64,000 nucleotides of DNA from Saccharothrix sp. ALI-22-I (GTDB taxonomy: Bacteria; Actinomycetota; Actinomycetes; Mycobacteriales; Pseudonocardiaceae), in NCBI RefSeq assembly GCF_001984175.1, contig NZ_MTQP01000052.1, forward strand, positions 62,001 through 126,000, read 5' to 3'. The translations under genes and the position numbers were made by a program. How positions within the stretch are numbered: position 1 is the first letter of the stretch; every line of letters starts with the position of its first letter. Shown here piece by piece: positions 1 through 7,934 of this stretch. A model generated the notes under the pieces. It was not told where the DNA came from, did not search any database, and worked only from the letters and a program-made list of their open reading frames with translations.

Positions 1-98
1 GATGGGACCGGCATCACATCCGGATGCATGGGTGGCTAGCGTGCGTTCAACCACCGTAGCCCTTTCGGGCTGTTCCTCCACCTCACACGGGGTGAGAG
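1..98. other. Intergenic stretch with short hairpins
   Basis: No gene is visible. Just beyond the sugar kinase stop are two short inverted repeats, AGCCC/GGGCT around 57-71 and CTCAC/GTGAG around 81-95. They may form the terminator of the minus-strand kinase/regulator operon. The stems are only about 5 bp, so support is weak. Confidence 0.35.
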
Positions 99-1037
99 CT
101 AGGTCATCTCCAGCTCGCGTTTGAAGGGTGGCTCCGCGCCCGCCCGGGAGCACGTGATGGCCGCCGCGGCGCCCGCGTAGGCCAGCGCCTCGGCCCACTT
201 CCCGGCGTCCAGACCTCGGACTGCCTCTACGGACAGCGCGTCGTGGTCGTGCAGCCAGGCGAGCAGAGCGCCCTGCACGGTGTCGCCCGCGCCGATGGTG
301 TCGACGACGTCCACGGGGGTCGGTGGGACGCGAATCACGTCACCGGCGGACGTCAGCACGGCCAGCCCGTCGCCGCCGCGCGTCAGCACGACCGCGGCCG
401 GCCCGGCGCCCTGCCAGTCGCGCGCGACCTCCAGCACCTCGTCCTCGGGCGCGTCGGCGGGGAGCTCGGCCAGCCACCGCGCGTCTTCCACGGAAACCTT
501 CAGCAGGCCCACGTGCGGCAGCCACGAGTCGTAACGGTCCCGATACGCCATGGGGTCGTGGATCAGGCCCACCCGGATGTTCGGGTCCAGCACGGTGAGC
601 GCGCCGCGTTCGGCCTCGCGCCACAGCACCCGCTCGTAGGTGCTCGCGCCCGGCTCCAGGACCATCGACAGCGTCCCGAAGGACACCGCCTTGGTCCCGG
701 CGGGCAGCGGCCCCGGATCGGTCACCTGGCGGTCCGCGGTGCCCTCGACGTAGAACGAGTAGCGCGCGGACCCGTCGTCGGCCAGACCGACCACGGCCAA
801 CGTCGTGGGCTGGTCGCTGCGCTGCACGAGGTCGGTCCGCACGCCGGACGCGTGCAGCCGCTCGATCAGCCGGTCGCCGAACAGGTCGGACGACACCCGG
901 GACAGGAAGCTCACCGGCGCTTCGAGCCGCCCGGCGGCCACGGCCACGTTGTACGGCCCGCCGCCCAGCCTCGGCGCCAGGTTCCCCTCGGGCGTGGGCA
1001 CCAGGTCGACCAGCGCCTCACCAGCAACGACGATCAC
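99..1037 (-). CDS. PfkB-family sugar kinase (fructokinase-like)
   Basis: A 312-residue ribokinase-family (PfkB) sugar kinase, expected to transfer phosphate from ATP to a sugar such as fructose in the cytoplasm. The N-terminus has the substrate-binding GGGPYNVA stretch, and the C-terminal part has the DTIGAGD signature carrying the anion hole and catalytic Asp. Length is normal for the family. Its ATG overlaps the stop of the upstream TetR gene by 4 bp (ATGA), so the two are translationally coupled and probably co-regulated. The sugar cannot be read from the sequence; fructose is the usual default for this subgroup. Confidence 0.88.
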   Translation of the reverse strand: MIVVAGEALVDLVPTPEGNLAPRLGGGPYNVAVAAGRLEAPVSFLSRVSSDLFGDRLIERLHASGVRTDLVQRSDQPTTLAVVGLADDGSARYSFYVEGTADRQVTDPGPLPAGTKAVSFGTLSMVLEPGASTYERVLWREAERGALTVLDPNIRVGLIHDPMAYRDRYDSWLPHVGLLKVSVEDARWLAELPADAPEDEVLEVARDWQGAGPAAVVLTRGGDGLAVLTSAGDVIRVPPTPVDVVDTIGAGDTVQGALLAWLHDHDALSVEAVRGLDAGKWAEALAYAGAAAAITCSRAGAEPPFKRELEMT

Positions 1038-1630
1038 GACTGGCTCCGTTCTCTCCGCAACCCGTCCAGCAGTAGTTCACCCAGCGCGGTGAACGCCTCG
1101 GCGTCCGACACACCCGCGCGCCGGGGCAGCACACCGGTCTGGATGCCCTCGATGAGCAGACCGGCCATTTCCGCGATCAGGGTCGCATGCACGTCCCGGA
1201 ACACCCCGTCGCTGACACCCTCCTGGATGAACTCGCGAATCCGCTCGGCCGCCGCACGCGCGTTGCGCTCGTAGGTGGTGCGCGTGGGGGCGAACGCGGA
1301 CACGTCGTTGATGAACTGCGCCGACGCCCGCCGCAGCTCCTCCGCCGCGCCCGCGAGGTACGTGCCGACGCGGGCGCGCACGTCCTTGACGTCGGCGATG
1401 CGCTGCTCGATCCGCTCGGCCGCGCCCTTGAAGTACCGGCCGACGACGCGCACGGCCAGCTGTTCCTTGCTCGCGGCCAGCGCGTAGAGCGTGGACTTGG
1501 AGCAGTGCAGGCGTGCGGCGAGGTCGTCCAACGTGAAGTGCGCGAACCCCTCGGCGAGCACGAGCGCCTCAAGCCGGCCCAGCAGCTCCACCTGCCTGGG
1601 CGTCGGCGGTCTGCGCACGATCGAGGTCAT
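1034..1630 (-). CDS. TetR-family transcriptional regulator
   Basis: About 198 residues. An N-terminal helix-turn-helix (HFTLDDLAARLHCSKSTLYA) is followed by an all-helical ligand-binding domain. I chose the ATG at 1630 (MTSIVRRP) over an upstream TTG at 1660, because the TTG extension runs towards the operator-like palindromes. It is the first gene of an operon with the sugar kinase and is divergent from the acyl-CoA dehydrogenase. The two palindromes in the 108-bp gap make it a likely repressor of both directions. The ligand is unknown; an acyl-CoA or acyl compound is plausible given the divergent gene. Confidence 0.85.
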   Translation of the reverse strand: MTSIVRRPPTPRQVELLGRLEALVLAEGFAHFTLDDLAARLHCSKSTLYALAASKEQLAVRVVGRYFKGAAERIEQRIADVKDVRARVGTYLAGAAEELRRASAQFINDVSAFAPTRTTYERNARAAAERIREFIQEGVSDGVFRDVHATLIAEMAGLLIEGIQTGVLPRRAGVSDAEAFTALGELLLDGLRRERSQS

Positions 1631-1662
1631 AGGCGGCAACTCTGTCACAGTGACTGGCAACA

Positions 1663-1699
1663 GTACTGGAGTACGTCCTACAGTACTGTGAACAGTACT
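1663..1699. promoter_or_regulatory. Paired TetR operator-like palindromes
   Basis: Two related inverted repeats lie in the divergent promoter region. The first is GTACTggAGTAC at 1663-1674. The second is AGTACTGTgaACAGTACT at 1682-1699, a perfect 8-bp inverted repeat with a 2-bp centre. They share the half-site AGTACT and are 20 bp centre to centre, which suits two dimers bound on the same DNA face. The likely binder is the adjacent TetR protein (inference). Confidence 0.72.
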
Positions 1700-1738
1700 C
1701 TACGAACAGACGGCCACAAGCCGTACCGGAGGTCGACG

Positions 1739-2881
1739 ATGCCCGCCGAGCGCCTGCTGCCCACCACCGAGGCCGAGGACCTGCTCGCGCTGGTCCGCGA
1801 GATCGCCCGCGACGAACTCGCGCCGCACGCGGCCGAGGCCGAGGAGCACGAGCGGTTCCCGCGCGACAAGTTCCGGCTGCTGGGCAAGATCGGCCTGCTG
1901 GGCCTGCCGTACCCGGAGCGGTTCGGCGGCGGCGAGCAGCCGTACGAGGTGTACTTGCAGGCGTTGGAGGAAGTCGCGTCGGCGTGGATGTCGGTCGGCG
2001 TCGGGCTCTCGGTGCACATCATGTCGAGCTACGCGCTGGCGACGTTCGGCAGCGAGGCGCAGCAGGAACGCTGGCTGCCGGACGTCGTCGGGGGCGACTA
2101 CCTGGGCGGGTACGCGCTGTCCGAGACGCACGCCGGTTCGGACGCGGGCGCGCTGTCCACCCGTGCCGTGCGGTCGGACGACGACTACTCCGTCACCGGC
2201 ACCAAGGCGTGGATCACACATGCCGGCGTGGCCGACTTCTACACGTTGATGGCCCGCACGTCCGACGACGGCGGCAAGGGCATCAGCTGCTTCTTCGCCC
2301 CCGGCCAGGCCGACGGCCTCACCGCGGCGAAGCCCGAGCGCAAGATGGGCCTCACCGGTTCGATCACCGCGCAACTGCTGTTCGACAACGTCCGCCTCTC
2401 CCCCGACCGCTTGATCGGCGAGGAGGGCGACGGCCTGAAGATCGCACTGTCCGCTTTGGACTCCGGCCGTCTCGGCATCGCCGCGTGCGGCGTCGGTCTG
2501 GCGCAGGCGGCGATGGACGAAGCCGTCGCGTACGCCAAGCAGCGCACCCAGTTCGGCCGTCCGATCATCGACTTCCAGGGCCTGGAATTCCTGCTCGCCG
2601 ACATGGCCGCCGCCGTCGAATCCGCCCGCGCCACCTACCTGGAAGCCGCCCGCCGCCGCGACCGCGGCCTCCCGTTCCGCCGCCAGGCCGCGATCGCGAA
2701 ACTGATCTGCACCGACACCGCGATGAAGGTCACCACCGACGCCGTCCAAGTCCTGGGTGGCGCCGGCTACACCCGCGACTTCCCCGTGGAGCGCTACATG
2801 CGCGAGGCCAAGGTCCTCCAGATCTTCGAAGGCACCAACCAAATCCAACGCCTCGTCATCGGCCGCGACCTCCGCCACTGA
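1739..2881 (+). CDS. Acyl-CoA dehydrogenase
   Basis: A 380-residue FAD-dependent acyl-CoA dehydrogenase that introduces the alpha,beta double bond into acyl-CoA thioesters. It has the FAD/substrate signature YALSETHAGSDAG and the C-terminal IFEGTNQIQ motif, where the Glu is the catalytic base of the MCAD/SCAD group. The open frame extends 184 codons upstream, but the start is set by ATG 1739 with GGAGG at 1728-1732. Upstream are the TetR-like palindromes. It is convergent with the amidohydrolase across a tandem-repeat region. Chain-length preference cannot be read. Confidence 0.93.
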   Translation: MPAERLLPTTEAEDLLALVREIARDELAPHAAEAEEHERFPRDKFRLLGKIGLLGLPYPERFGGGEQPYEVYLQALEEVASAWMSVGVGLSVHIMSSYALATFGSEAQQERWLPDVVGGDYLGGYALSETHAGSDAGALSTRAVRSDDDYSVTGTKAWITHAGVADFYTLMARTSDDGGKGISCFFAPGQADGLTAAKPERKMGLTGSITAQLLFDNVRLSPDRLIGEEGDGLKIALSALDSGRLGIAACGVGLAQAAMDEAVAYAKQRTQFGRPIIDFQGLEFLLADMAAAVESARATYLEAARRRDRGLPFRRQAAIAKLICTDTAMKVTTDAVQVLGGAGYTRDFPVERYMREAKVLQIFEGTNQIQRLVIGRDLRH

Positions 2882-2905
2882 CCCCGGGAGTCGAACCCCC
2901 AAGTC

Positions 2906-3092
2906 GCGCGTGTCCAACATTCAGAACGCGCGTGTCCTACGTTCAGAACACGCGTGTCCTACGTCCAGAACGCGCGTGTCCTACGTTCAGAACACCCGAA
3001 TTCAACGCTCAGAACGTCGGCGACTGTCCTGAGTGTTCAACTCGGGGTACCTGGACGTTGGACACGCGCGTTCCGAACGTTGGACACGCGCG
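2906..3092. repeat. Tandem 22-bp repeats with inverted copies
   Basis: Five contiguous 22-bp units occupy 2906-2927, 2928-2949, 2950-2971, 2972-2993 and 2994-3015. They share the core GTGTCCTACGTTCAGAAC, with the fifth diverged. The reverse complement of the unit occurs at 3057-3078, followed by a partial copy at 3079-3092. The array fills most of the 236-bp gap between the stops of two convergent genes and could fold into alternative hairpins acting as a bidirectional terminator. It does not fit a CRISPR: there are no spacers. Confidence 0.9.
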
Positions 3093-3117
3093 GTCTGGGG
3101 GTTTGGCTCTTGGGTGG

Positions 3118-4311
3118 TCAGGGCTCGGAGTAGAAGGGGTTGGCGACGATCTCCTCGCCGTTCTCGAAGCGGTAGACCTCGCGGCCTTCTACGAAGACCT
3201 TCAGTGCTCGGCTCATCACGTCGAGGGGGTCGCCGGACCAGATGACCACGTCGCCGTCGAGGCCGGGCTGGAGGGAGCCGACGCGGTCGTCCAGGCTCAT
3301 GATGCGGGCCGGGTTGGTGGTGATGGATTCCAGGCCGGTCTTCGGGTCCAGGCCTTCCTTCACGGCCAGGGTCACCTGGTGCACCAGGAAGTGGATCGGG
3401 ACCACCGGGTGGTCGGTGGTGATCGCGATCTGCACGCCCGCGCGCGCCAGGATGCCGGGGTTGCGCAACGACCGCTGCCGCACCTCGACCTTCGACCGGC
3501 TGGTGAACAGCGGGCCGATGATCACCGGGATCTCACGCTCCGCCAACAGGTCCGCGATCAGGTGACCCTCGGTGCCGTGGTTGACGATGAGCTTGTAGCC
3601 GAACTCGTCGGCCAGCCGCAGCGCGGTCGCGATGTCGTCCGCACGGTGGCAGTGCTGGCACCACGGCAGCTCGCCGGAGAGCACGCGGGCCAGCACCTCG
3701 GACGTGGGGTTGCGCTCGAACGCCCCCTCCGCCTCGTCCCGCTTGGCCACGTAGTCCTGGGCCTTGGTGAACGCGTCCCGGATCACCGCGGCCACACCCT
3801 GACGGGTGGACGGCAGCTTCTTCTGGTCCCCGTACACCCGCTTCGGGTTCTCGCCCAACGCGCTCTTCACGCTGACGGGGTTGCGCACGAGCATCTCGTC
3901 GGCCGTACGGCCCCAGCACTTCACCGCGACGGTCTGGCCGCCGATCACGTTGCCCGACCCCGGCTTGATCACCGCGGTCGTGACGCCGCCGGACAGGGCG
4001 TCGGCGAAGCCCTGGTCGGCGGCGTTGATCGCGTCCAACGCACGCAGGCGGGCGCCGTTGGGGTCGGTCATCTCGTTGGTGTCCTGCCCGGCCCAGCCCT
4101 CGCCCTCCTCGTGCACGCCGAGGTGGCCGTGGGCCTCCACGAATCCGGGCAGCACCCAGCCGCCCGCCGCGTCCACGACCGGGACGCCGTCCGGCACCTC
4201 GACGTCCACGCCGACCGCGACGATCTTCCCGTCCTGGATCAGGACCGTGCCGCCCTCGATCGGCTCCCCGGCCACCGGAACGACGTACCCACCCGTGATT
4301 GCGACGTTCAT
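3118..4311 (-). CDS. Imidazolonepropionase-like amidohydrolase
   Basis: A 397-residue metal-dependent amidohydrolase. The beta-sandwich N-terminus runs into the metal-binding HGH of EAHGHLGVHEEG, followed by later barrel motifs including QHCHRADD, IVNHGTEGH and ITTDHPVVP. This is the general imidazolonepropionase-related group, often annotated as secreted or cytoplasmic hydrolases of unknown substrate. The longer open frame overruns the neighbour, so I chose ATG 4309-4311. No Shine-Dalgarno sequence is visible; a perfect palindrome sits directly upstream, so the message may be leaderless or cotranscribed with the epimerase 20 bp upstream. Confidence 0.85.
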   Translation of the reverse strand: MNVAITGGYVVPVAGEPIEGGTVLIQDGKIVAVGVDVEVPDGVPVVDAAGGWVLPGFVEAHGHLGVHEEGEGWAGQDTNEMTDPNGARLRALDAINAADQGFADALSGGVTTAVIKPGSGNVIGGQTVAVKCWGRTADEMLVRNPVSVKSALGENPKRVYGDQKKLPSTRQGVAAVIRDAFTKAQDYVAKRDEAEGAFERNPTSEVLARVLSGELPWCQHCHRADDIATALRLADEFGYKLIVNHGTEGHLIADLLAEREIPVIIGPLFTSRSKVEVRQRSLRNPGILARAGVQIAITTDHPVVPIHFLVHQVTLAVKEGLDPKTGLESITTNPARIMSLDDRVGSLQPGLDGDVVIWSGDPLDVMSRALKVFVEGREVYRFENGEEIVANPFYSEP

Positions 4312-4312
4312 A

Positions 4313-4327
4313 GTTAGCGACGCTAAC
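4313..4327. promoter_or_regulatory. Perfect 15-bp palindrome at a start codon
   Basis: GTTAGCG-A-CGCTAAC is a perfect 7-bp inverted repeat one base upstream of the amidohydrolase ATG and 4 bp downstream of the epimerase stop. It occupies the place of the ribosome binding site. It may be an operator, or a hairpin that controls translation of the second gene. The half-site GTTAG recurs between 10984 and 11003 upstream of the MFS gene. Confidence 0.5.
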
Positions 4328-4331
4328 GGGC

Positions 4332-5204
4332 TTACGACAGCGGGCGCAAACCCCACCGCCCGGCCCACGACTCGCCCGGCTCCAGCCACAGCAGGTCGAT
4401 CCCGCTGTTCAACGCGTCCGGCGGGCACGTCATGGGCTCGATCGCCACCGCGCGACCCCGTCCGGGGAAGTTGTCCGGCGTGTAGACCTGCACCCACTTG
4501 AAGTCCGGGTCCGCCCACAGCTCGACGCCGCCGCCCGGACCGCGCAGCACGTGCCGCACCAGCCCGTCCACCGGCTCACAGCCGCCGAACGCGGTGTCCA
4601 GCTTCACGCCCGCCAGCAGGCGTGCCACGCGGAAGTCGTAGTCGCCGGACACCGGTTCGGCCGGACCGTTCGGGATCATGGTCTCGGGGTCGACCGGCAG
4701 CACGGTGGCGGCGGCCAGGGACAGGGACGTCTCGTCGGTCAGCGACGCGCCGGCCCGCGGGTACGGGTGGGTGCCGACGCCGAACGGCGTGTGGGTGTCA
4801 CCGACGTTCGTGACGCCGTGCGAGACGCTCAGCCCGTTCTCGTCCAGGGCGTAGGTGATGGTCGTGCGCAGCGGCACGGGCCAGCCGAAGCCCGCCACCG
4901 CCGCCTCCAGCGACAGCTGGCTGCCGGTGTGCTCGACGACGTCCCACACCACCCGGCGCACCAGGCCGTGGATGGCGTTGCCGCGGGCCGGCTCGCTGAT
5001 TTCGAGCTGTTGCTCCACGCCGTCGAGCGTCCACTTGCCGCCCGCCGTGCGGTTGGGCCACGGCACCAGCACCGCGCCACTGCCCATGGGCGGTTCGTCG
5101 TCGTACGTCTCCACGTACGGCACGCCGCCGACCTCGTAGGACTTCAGTCCCGCACCCTCGGGTGCGATGACGGCGCGCGCCGCGCCGTGGGCGATCTCCA
5201 GCAT
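4332..5204 (-). CDS. Aldose 1-epimerase family protein
   Basis: A 290-residue galactose-mutarotase-like protein, interconverting alpha and beta anomers of an aldose. The family fold is suggested by NAIHGLVRR near the first catalytic His, the THPYPRAG stretch bearing the second His, and the C-terminal VQVYTPDNFPGRGRAVAIEP segment, where Glu would be the catalytic base. Start ATG 5204 (MLEIAHGA) was chosen because a longer frame runs through the divergent promoter. It is divergent from the TetR gene at 5261, shares that operator region, and is likely cotranscribed with the amidohydrolase. Confidence 0.85.
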   Translation of the reverse strand: MLEIAHGAARAVIAPEGAGLKSYEVGGVPYVETYDDEPPMGSGAVLVPWPNRTAGGKWTLDGVEQQLEISEPARGNAIHGLVRRVVWDVVEHTGSQLSLEAAVAGFGWPVPLRTTITYALDENGLSVSHGVTNVGDTHTPFGVGTHPYPRAGASLTDETSLSLAAATVLPVDPETMIPNGPAEPVSGDYDFRVARLLAGVKLDTAFGGCEPVDGLVRHVLRGPGGGVELWADPDFKWVQVYTPDNFPGRGRAVAIEPMTCPPDALNSGIDLLWLEPGESWAGRWGLRPLS

Positions 5205-5223
5205 GGATGAAGAGGGTATCTGC

Positions 5224-5254
5224 TTGACCAAGTAACTAGACCGGTCTCTATAGT
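5224..5254 (+). promoter_or_regulatory. Leaderless promoter with embedded operator
   Basis: TTGACC (5224-5229) and TATAGT (5249-5254) are good -35 and -10 hexamers with a 19-bp spacer. TATAGT lies 6 bp before the ATG of the TetR gene, the spacing of a leaderless transcript. Between the hexamers is the perfect palindrome AGACCGGTCT (5238-5247), which resembles what I recall of LmrA/YxaF-type TetR boxes. Binding there would occlude RNA polymerase, implying autorepression. Confidence 0.7.
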
Positions 5255-5260
5255 AAAACC

Positions 5261-5815
5261 ATGCCAAAACGGACAGACACCCGACAACGCATGGTGCGCA
5301 CCGCCGCCGAGCTGTTCCGGACGCAGGGCTACCACGCGACGGGCCTGAACCAGGTGCTCACCGAGGGCGGAGCACCCAAGGGGTCGCTCTACTTCCACTT
5401 CCCGGGCGGAAAGGAGCAGCTGGCGGTGGAGGCGGTGGCGTTGGCGGGCAGCGACCTGCGCGACGCGCTGACCGCTGCGCTCGCCGCCGAACCCGACCCG
5501 GCGAAAGCGCTGCCCCAAGCCCTGGAAGTGCTCGGCCAACAGCTGCTCGCTTCGGACTTCCGCAGCGGGTGCCCGATCGCCACGGTGGCGCTGGACGCGG
5601 CGGCGGACAGTGAGCCGATCCGGGTGGCGTGCGAGGAGGTCTACACGTCGTGGCAGGCGGTCATCGCCGCGCACGTCGGTGACGAAGACCTGGCGACGGT
5701 CGCGCTGGCCGCCATCGAGGGCGCGCTCCTGCTCGCCCGCACCAGCCGTTCGCTGGAACCCCTGCACGCCGTCGGCGCCCGCCTGGGTGCCCTACTGGGA
5801 AGGCCCACGACATGA
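5261..5815 (+). CDS. TetR-family regulator, LmrA/YxaF-like
   Basis: A 184-residue TetR regulator. Its N-terminal recognition region contains GYHATGLNQVL and GAPKGSLYFHFPGGKEQLA, typical of the LmrA/YxaF subgroup. The C-terminal domain has the FRSGCPIATVALDA stretch common in that subgroup. It starts the operon with the metallo-beta-lactamase gene (4-bp ATGA overlap) and is preceded by an operator-bearing promoter, so it is probably an autorepressor that also controls its partner. It may also control the divergent epimerase. Confidence 0.88.
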   Translation: MPKRTDTRQRMVRTAAELFRTQGYHATGLNQVLTEGGAPKGSLYFHFPGGKEQLAVEAVALAGSDLRDALTAALAAEPDPAKALPQALEVLGQQLLASDFRSGCPIATVALDAAADSEPIRVACEEVYTSWQAVIAAHVGDEDLATVALAAIEGALLLARTSRSLEPLHAVGARLGALLGRPTT

Positions 5816-6648
5816 AGGTGCACCACCTGAACTGCGGCACCATGCGCCCGTTCGGCGGGAAGCTGGTGTCCGGCAAGGGTTCGTACTTCGGCACGGCCGA
5901 GCTGGTCTGCCACGTGCTGCTGTTGGAGACCGACGACGGCTTGGTGCTCGTCGACACCGGCATGGGCCTGGACGACGTGCGCACGCCCGACGAGACGTTG
6001 GCGCGGACGTGGCGGGTGATGTCCCGTCCCGTGTTGGAAGAGGCGGAAACGGCGCTGCGACAGGTGGAGGCGCTCGGGTTCGCGGCGTCGGACGTGCGGG
6101 ACGTCGTGCTGACCCACCTGGACCTCGACCACGGCGGCGGTCTGCGCGACTTCCCGCAGGCGCGCGTGCACCTGTCGGCGGAGGAGTTGGCGGCGGCGAC
6201 GCGGCCGGGCAAGTCCGGCAACGACCGGGTGCGGTACCCGGACAACCAGTGGCGGCACGGGCCGGACTGGGTCGCGCACGAGACGACCGGTGAGACGTGG
6301 TTCGGCTTCTCCGGGGTGCGCGAGGTGCGGCCGGACGTGCTGCTGGTGCCGTTGTTCGGCCACACCCACGGGCACACGGGCGTGGCGGTGCGGGACGGCG
6401 ACCGGTGGCTGCTGCACGCGGGCGATTCGTACTTCTTCCACGGCGAGATGGCCTCGGACCCGTTTTGCCCGCCGGCGTTGACCTTCATGCAGAAGCGGAT
6501 GGCGGTCCTGTCCGAACTGCGCCTGGCCAATCAAGATCGGTTGCGGGAACTGGTGCGCGATCACGGTGATTCCGTGGACGTCTTCAGCGCCCACGACGCC
6601 ACGGACCTGAACCGGATGAGGCAGCCCGCCACGCCTGGGCGGAAATAA
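5812..6648 (+). CDS. Metallo-beta-lactamase-fold hydrolase
   Basis: A 278-residue MBL-fold enzyme. The metal-binding motif HLDLDHGGG (HxDxDH) and the later FGHTHGHTG His are present, as is LVDTGMGL near the N-terminus. Architecture and length match the AiiA/AttM lactonase-like branch, so a lactone or other ester is a reasonable substrate guess, but the family is broad. It is translationally coupled to the TetR gene upstream, which suggests that an inducer that is also a substrate releases the repressor. Confidence 0.85.
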   Translation: MKVHHLNCGTMRPFGGKLVSGKGSYFGTAELVCHVLLLETDDGLVLVDTGMGLDDVRTPDETLARTWRVMSRPVLEEAETALRQVEALGFAASDVRDVVLTHLDLDHGGGLRDFPQARVHLSAEELAAATRPGKSGNDRVRYPDNQWRHGPDWVAHETTGETWFGFSGVREVRPDVLLVPLFGHTHGHTGVAVRDGDRWLLHAGDSYFFHGEMASDPFCPPALTFMQKRMAVLSELRLANQDRLRELVRDHGDSVDVFSAHDATDLNRMRQPATPGRK

Positions 6649-6712
6649 TTTTCGACTCCGTTGAGTAATCAAATCCGCTCCGCTCGGCAATTCACCCGAT
6701 CAGGGGGCCTAC

Positions 6713-6731
6713 CAGGGCTAACCACGCCCTG
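6713..6731 (+). terminator. Possible terminator hairpin
   Basis: CAGGGC-taaccac-GCCCTG is a perfect 6-bp inverted repeat with a 7-nt loop, about 65 bp after the MBL stop and 45 bp before the protease start. The stretch 6649-6700 is unusually AT-rich for this genome and may instead hold the protease promoter. No T-run follows, so this is tentative. Confidence 0.35.
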
Positions 6732-6776
6732 AGTCGCGGCGATCCTTGTGGTTATCGAGGAGTAGGAGGCTCAGCG

Positions 6777-7823
6777 ATGACCGCGATCAAATACACCCAG
6801 GCCGAGACGTGGTCTCTCGATCGACTTTACGAGACCCCCGACGAGCCGGCGAGGGAAACCATCCCACCCCGGGACGACGAACACAGCTATGTGCTCGAAG
6901 GTTCCGTCGGCAAGGTGCCGGAGGCACGGTCCGACAACGGCCACGTCGTGGTCCGCACGGTCGGTGACCTGGTGCTTCGCGAACCGCCCGCGGCCGGTGG
7001 TCAGCGGTTGACGCTGGAGGAGTTGACGGAGGTCGGCGAGCGGGTCGATCAGCGCGACTCGTACCGGCCGCCCTGGTTGGAAATCCAGTTCCAGCCACGC
7101 GTCCGGCCGCACCTCCTGGACGCCTACGCGCTGGCCGACGGCCACCTCTCACGCCCGACCATTTCGGAGTCCATCGGCACCGCTTGGCCGTGGACGACGT
7201 GCGGGAAATTGTTCATCACCCGCCCCGGCGGCGGGACGGTGGTCGGCAGCGGTGTTCTCATCGGCCCGCGACTGCTGCTCACCGCCAGCCACGCCATGCC
7301 GTGGGGCACCACGAACTCGTCGATCCGTTTTGTCCCCGCGTACCGGAATGGCAGCGACCCGCGTTTCGGGCACGCGTTCGTGCAGGAATGGCGCGGGGTG
7401 CGCAACATCAACGACGTGACCGGACTGGACTACGTCATCTGCAAGCTGGACTGGCGCATCGGCGACCGCACCGGGTGGCTCGGCTCCTGGTGGAGCAGCG
7501 CCGAGAGCTTCTACTACGGGGGCAGCTGGCTGAGCGTAGGCTACCCGACCTCGTTCCTGGGCGGTGAACGCCCGGCCCTCGAAATGCCGCTGCCCGTCCG
7601 GGACATCGACAACGACGGCGACGGGCTGGAGATCGAAACGCACAAGTTCGCCCTGGGCGGGTGGTCCGGGGGCCCGATGTGGGGCTGGGTGCAGAACCAG
7701 CCCCGGGTCGTCGGCATCGAAAGCGGCTACGAAACGAACTTCCTCGACCCCACCCGGACCGTGTTCGCCGGCGGTCAGCACATGGTCAACCTGGTCAACT
7801 ACGGGTGGGCGAACTGGGGTTAG
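6777..7823 (+). CDS. Trypsin-like serine peptidase (S1 fold)
   Basis: A 348-residue protein with a chymotrypsin-fold protease domain in its C-terminal two thirds. The catalytic triad is readable: His172 in LTASHAM, Asp218 in TGLDYVI, and Ser297 in GGWSGGPMWG. The first 130 or so residues are charged and have no family match I recognise. No signal peptide or membrane segment is visible, which is odd for an S1 protease and suggests a cytosolic role or non-classical export. Start ATG 6777 follows an AGGAGG. It is a single-gene unit. Confidence 0.8.
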   Translation: MTAIKYTQAETWSLDRLYETPDEPARETIPPRDDEHSYVLEGSVGKVPEARSDNGHVVVRTVGDLVLREPPAAGGQRLTLEELTEVGERVDQRDSYRPPWLEIQFQPRVRPHLLDAYALADGHLSRPTISESIGTAWPWTTCGKLFITRPGGGTVVGSGVLIGPRLLLTASHAMPWGTTNSSIRFVPAYRNGSDPRFGHAFVQEWRGVRNINDVTGLDYVICKLDWRIGDRTGWLGSWWSSAESFYYGGSWLSVGYPTSFLGGERPALEMPLPVRDIDNDGDGLEIETHKFALGGWSGGPMWGWVQNQPRVVGIESGYETNFLDPTRTVFAGGQHMVNLVNYGWANWG

Positions 7824-7856
7824 CCCCCCGGCGGTCGTCACCGCCGCGCCGGCCAA

Positions 7857-7920
7857 GAGGTCTGCGGCAGTGCGGGTTTCCGGGCGTCAACCCGAGGAAA
7901 CCCGCAATACCGCAGACCTC
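7857..7920. terminator. Large bidirectional terminator hairpin
   Basis: The arms at 7857-7881 and 7896-7920 are 25 nt each, complementary except at two positions, around a 14-nt loop. They lie between the stops of the convergent protease and APC permease genes, 33 and 14 bp from them. A structure this long is more than a minimal terminator needs and may also be a lineage repeat. Confidence 0.8.
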
Positions 7921-7934
7921 GCCTGGCGCAGGGG

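Noticed and set aside
1187..1738. 184-codon upstream extension of the acyl-CoA dehydrogenase frame
   Set aside because: It runs antisense through the TetR gene and has no dehydrogenase content; ATG 1739 has a good GGAGG.
2906..3015. 22-bp repeats as a CRISPR array
   Set aside because: The units are directly contiguous with no spacers, and no cas genes are present.
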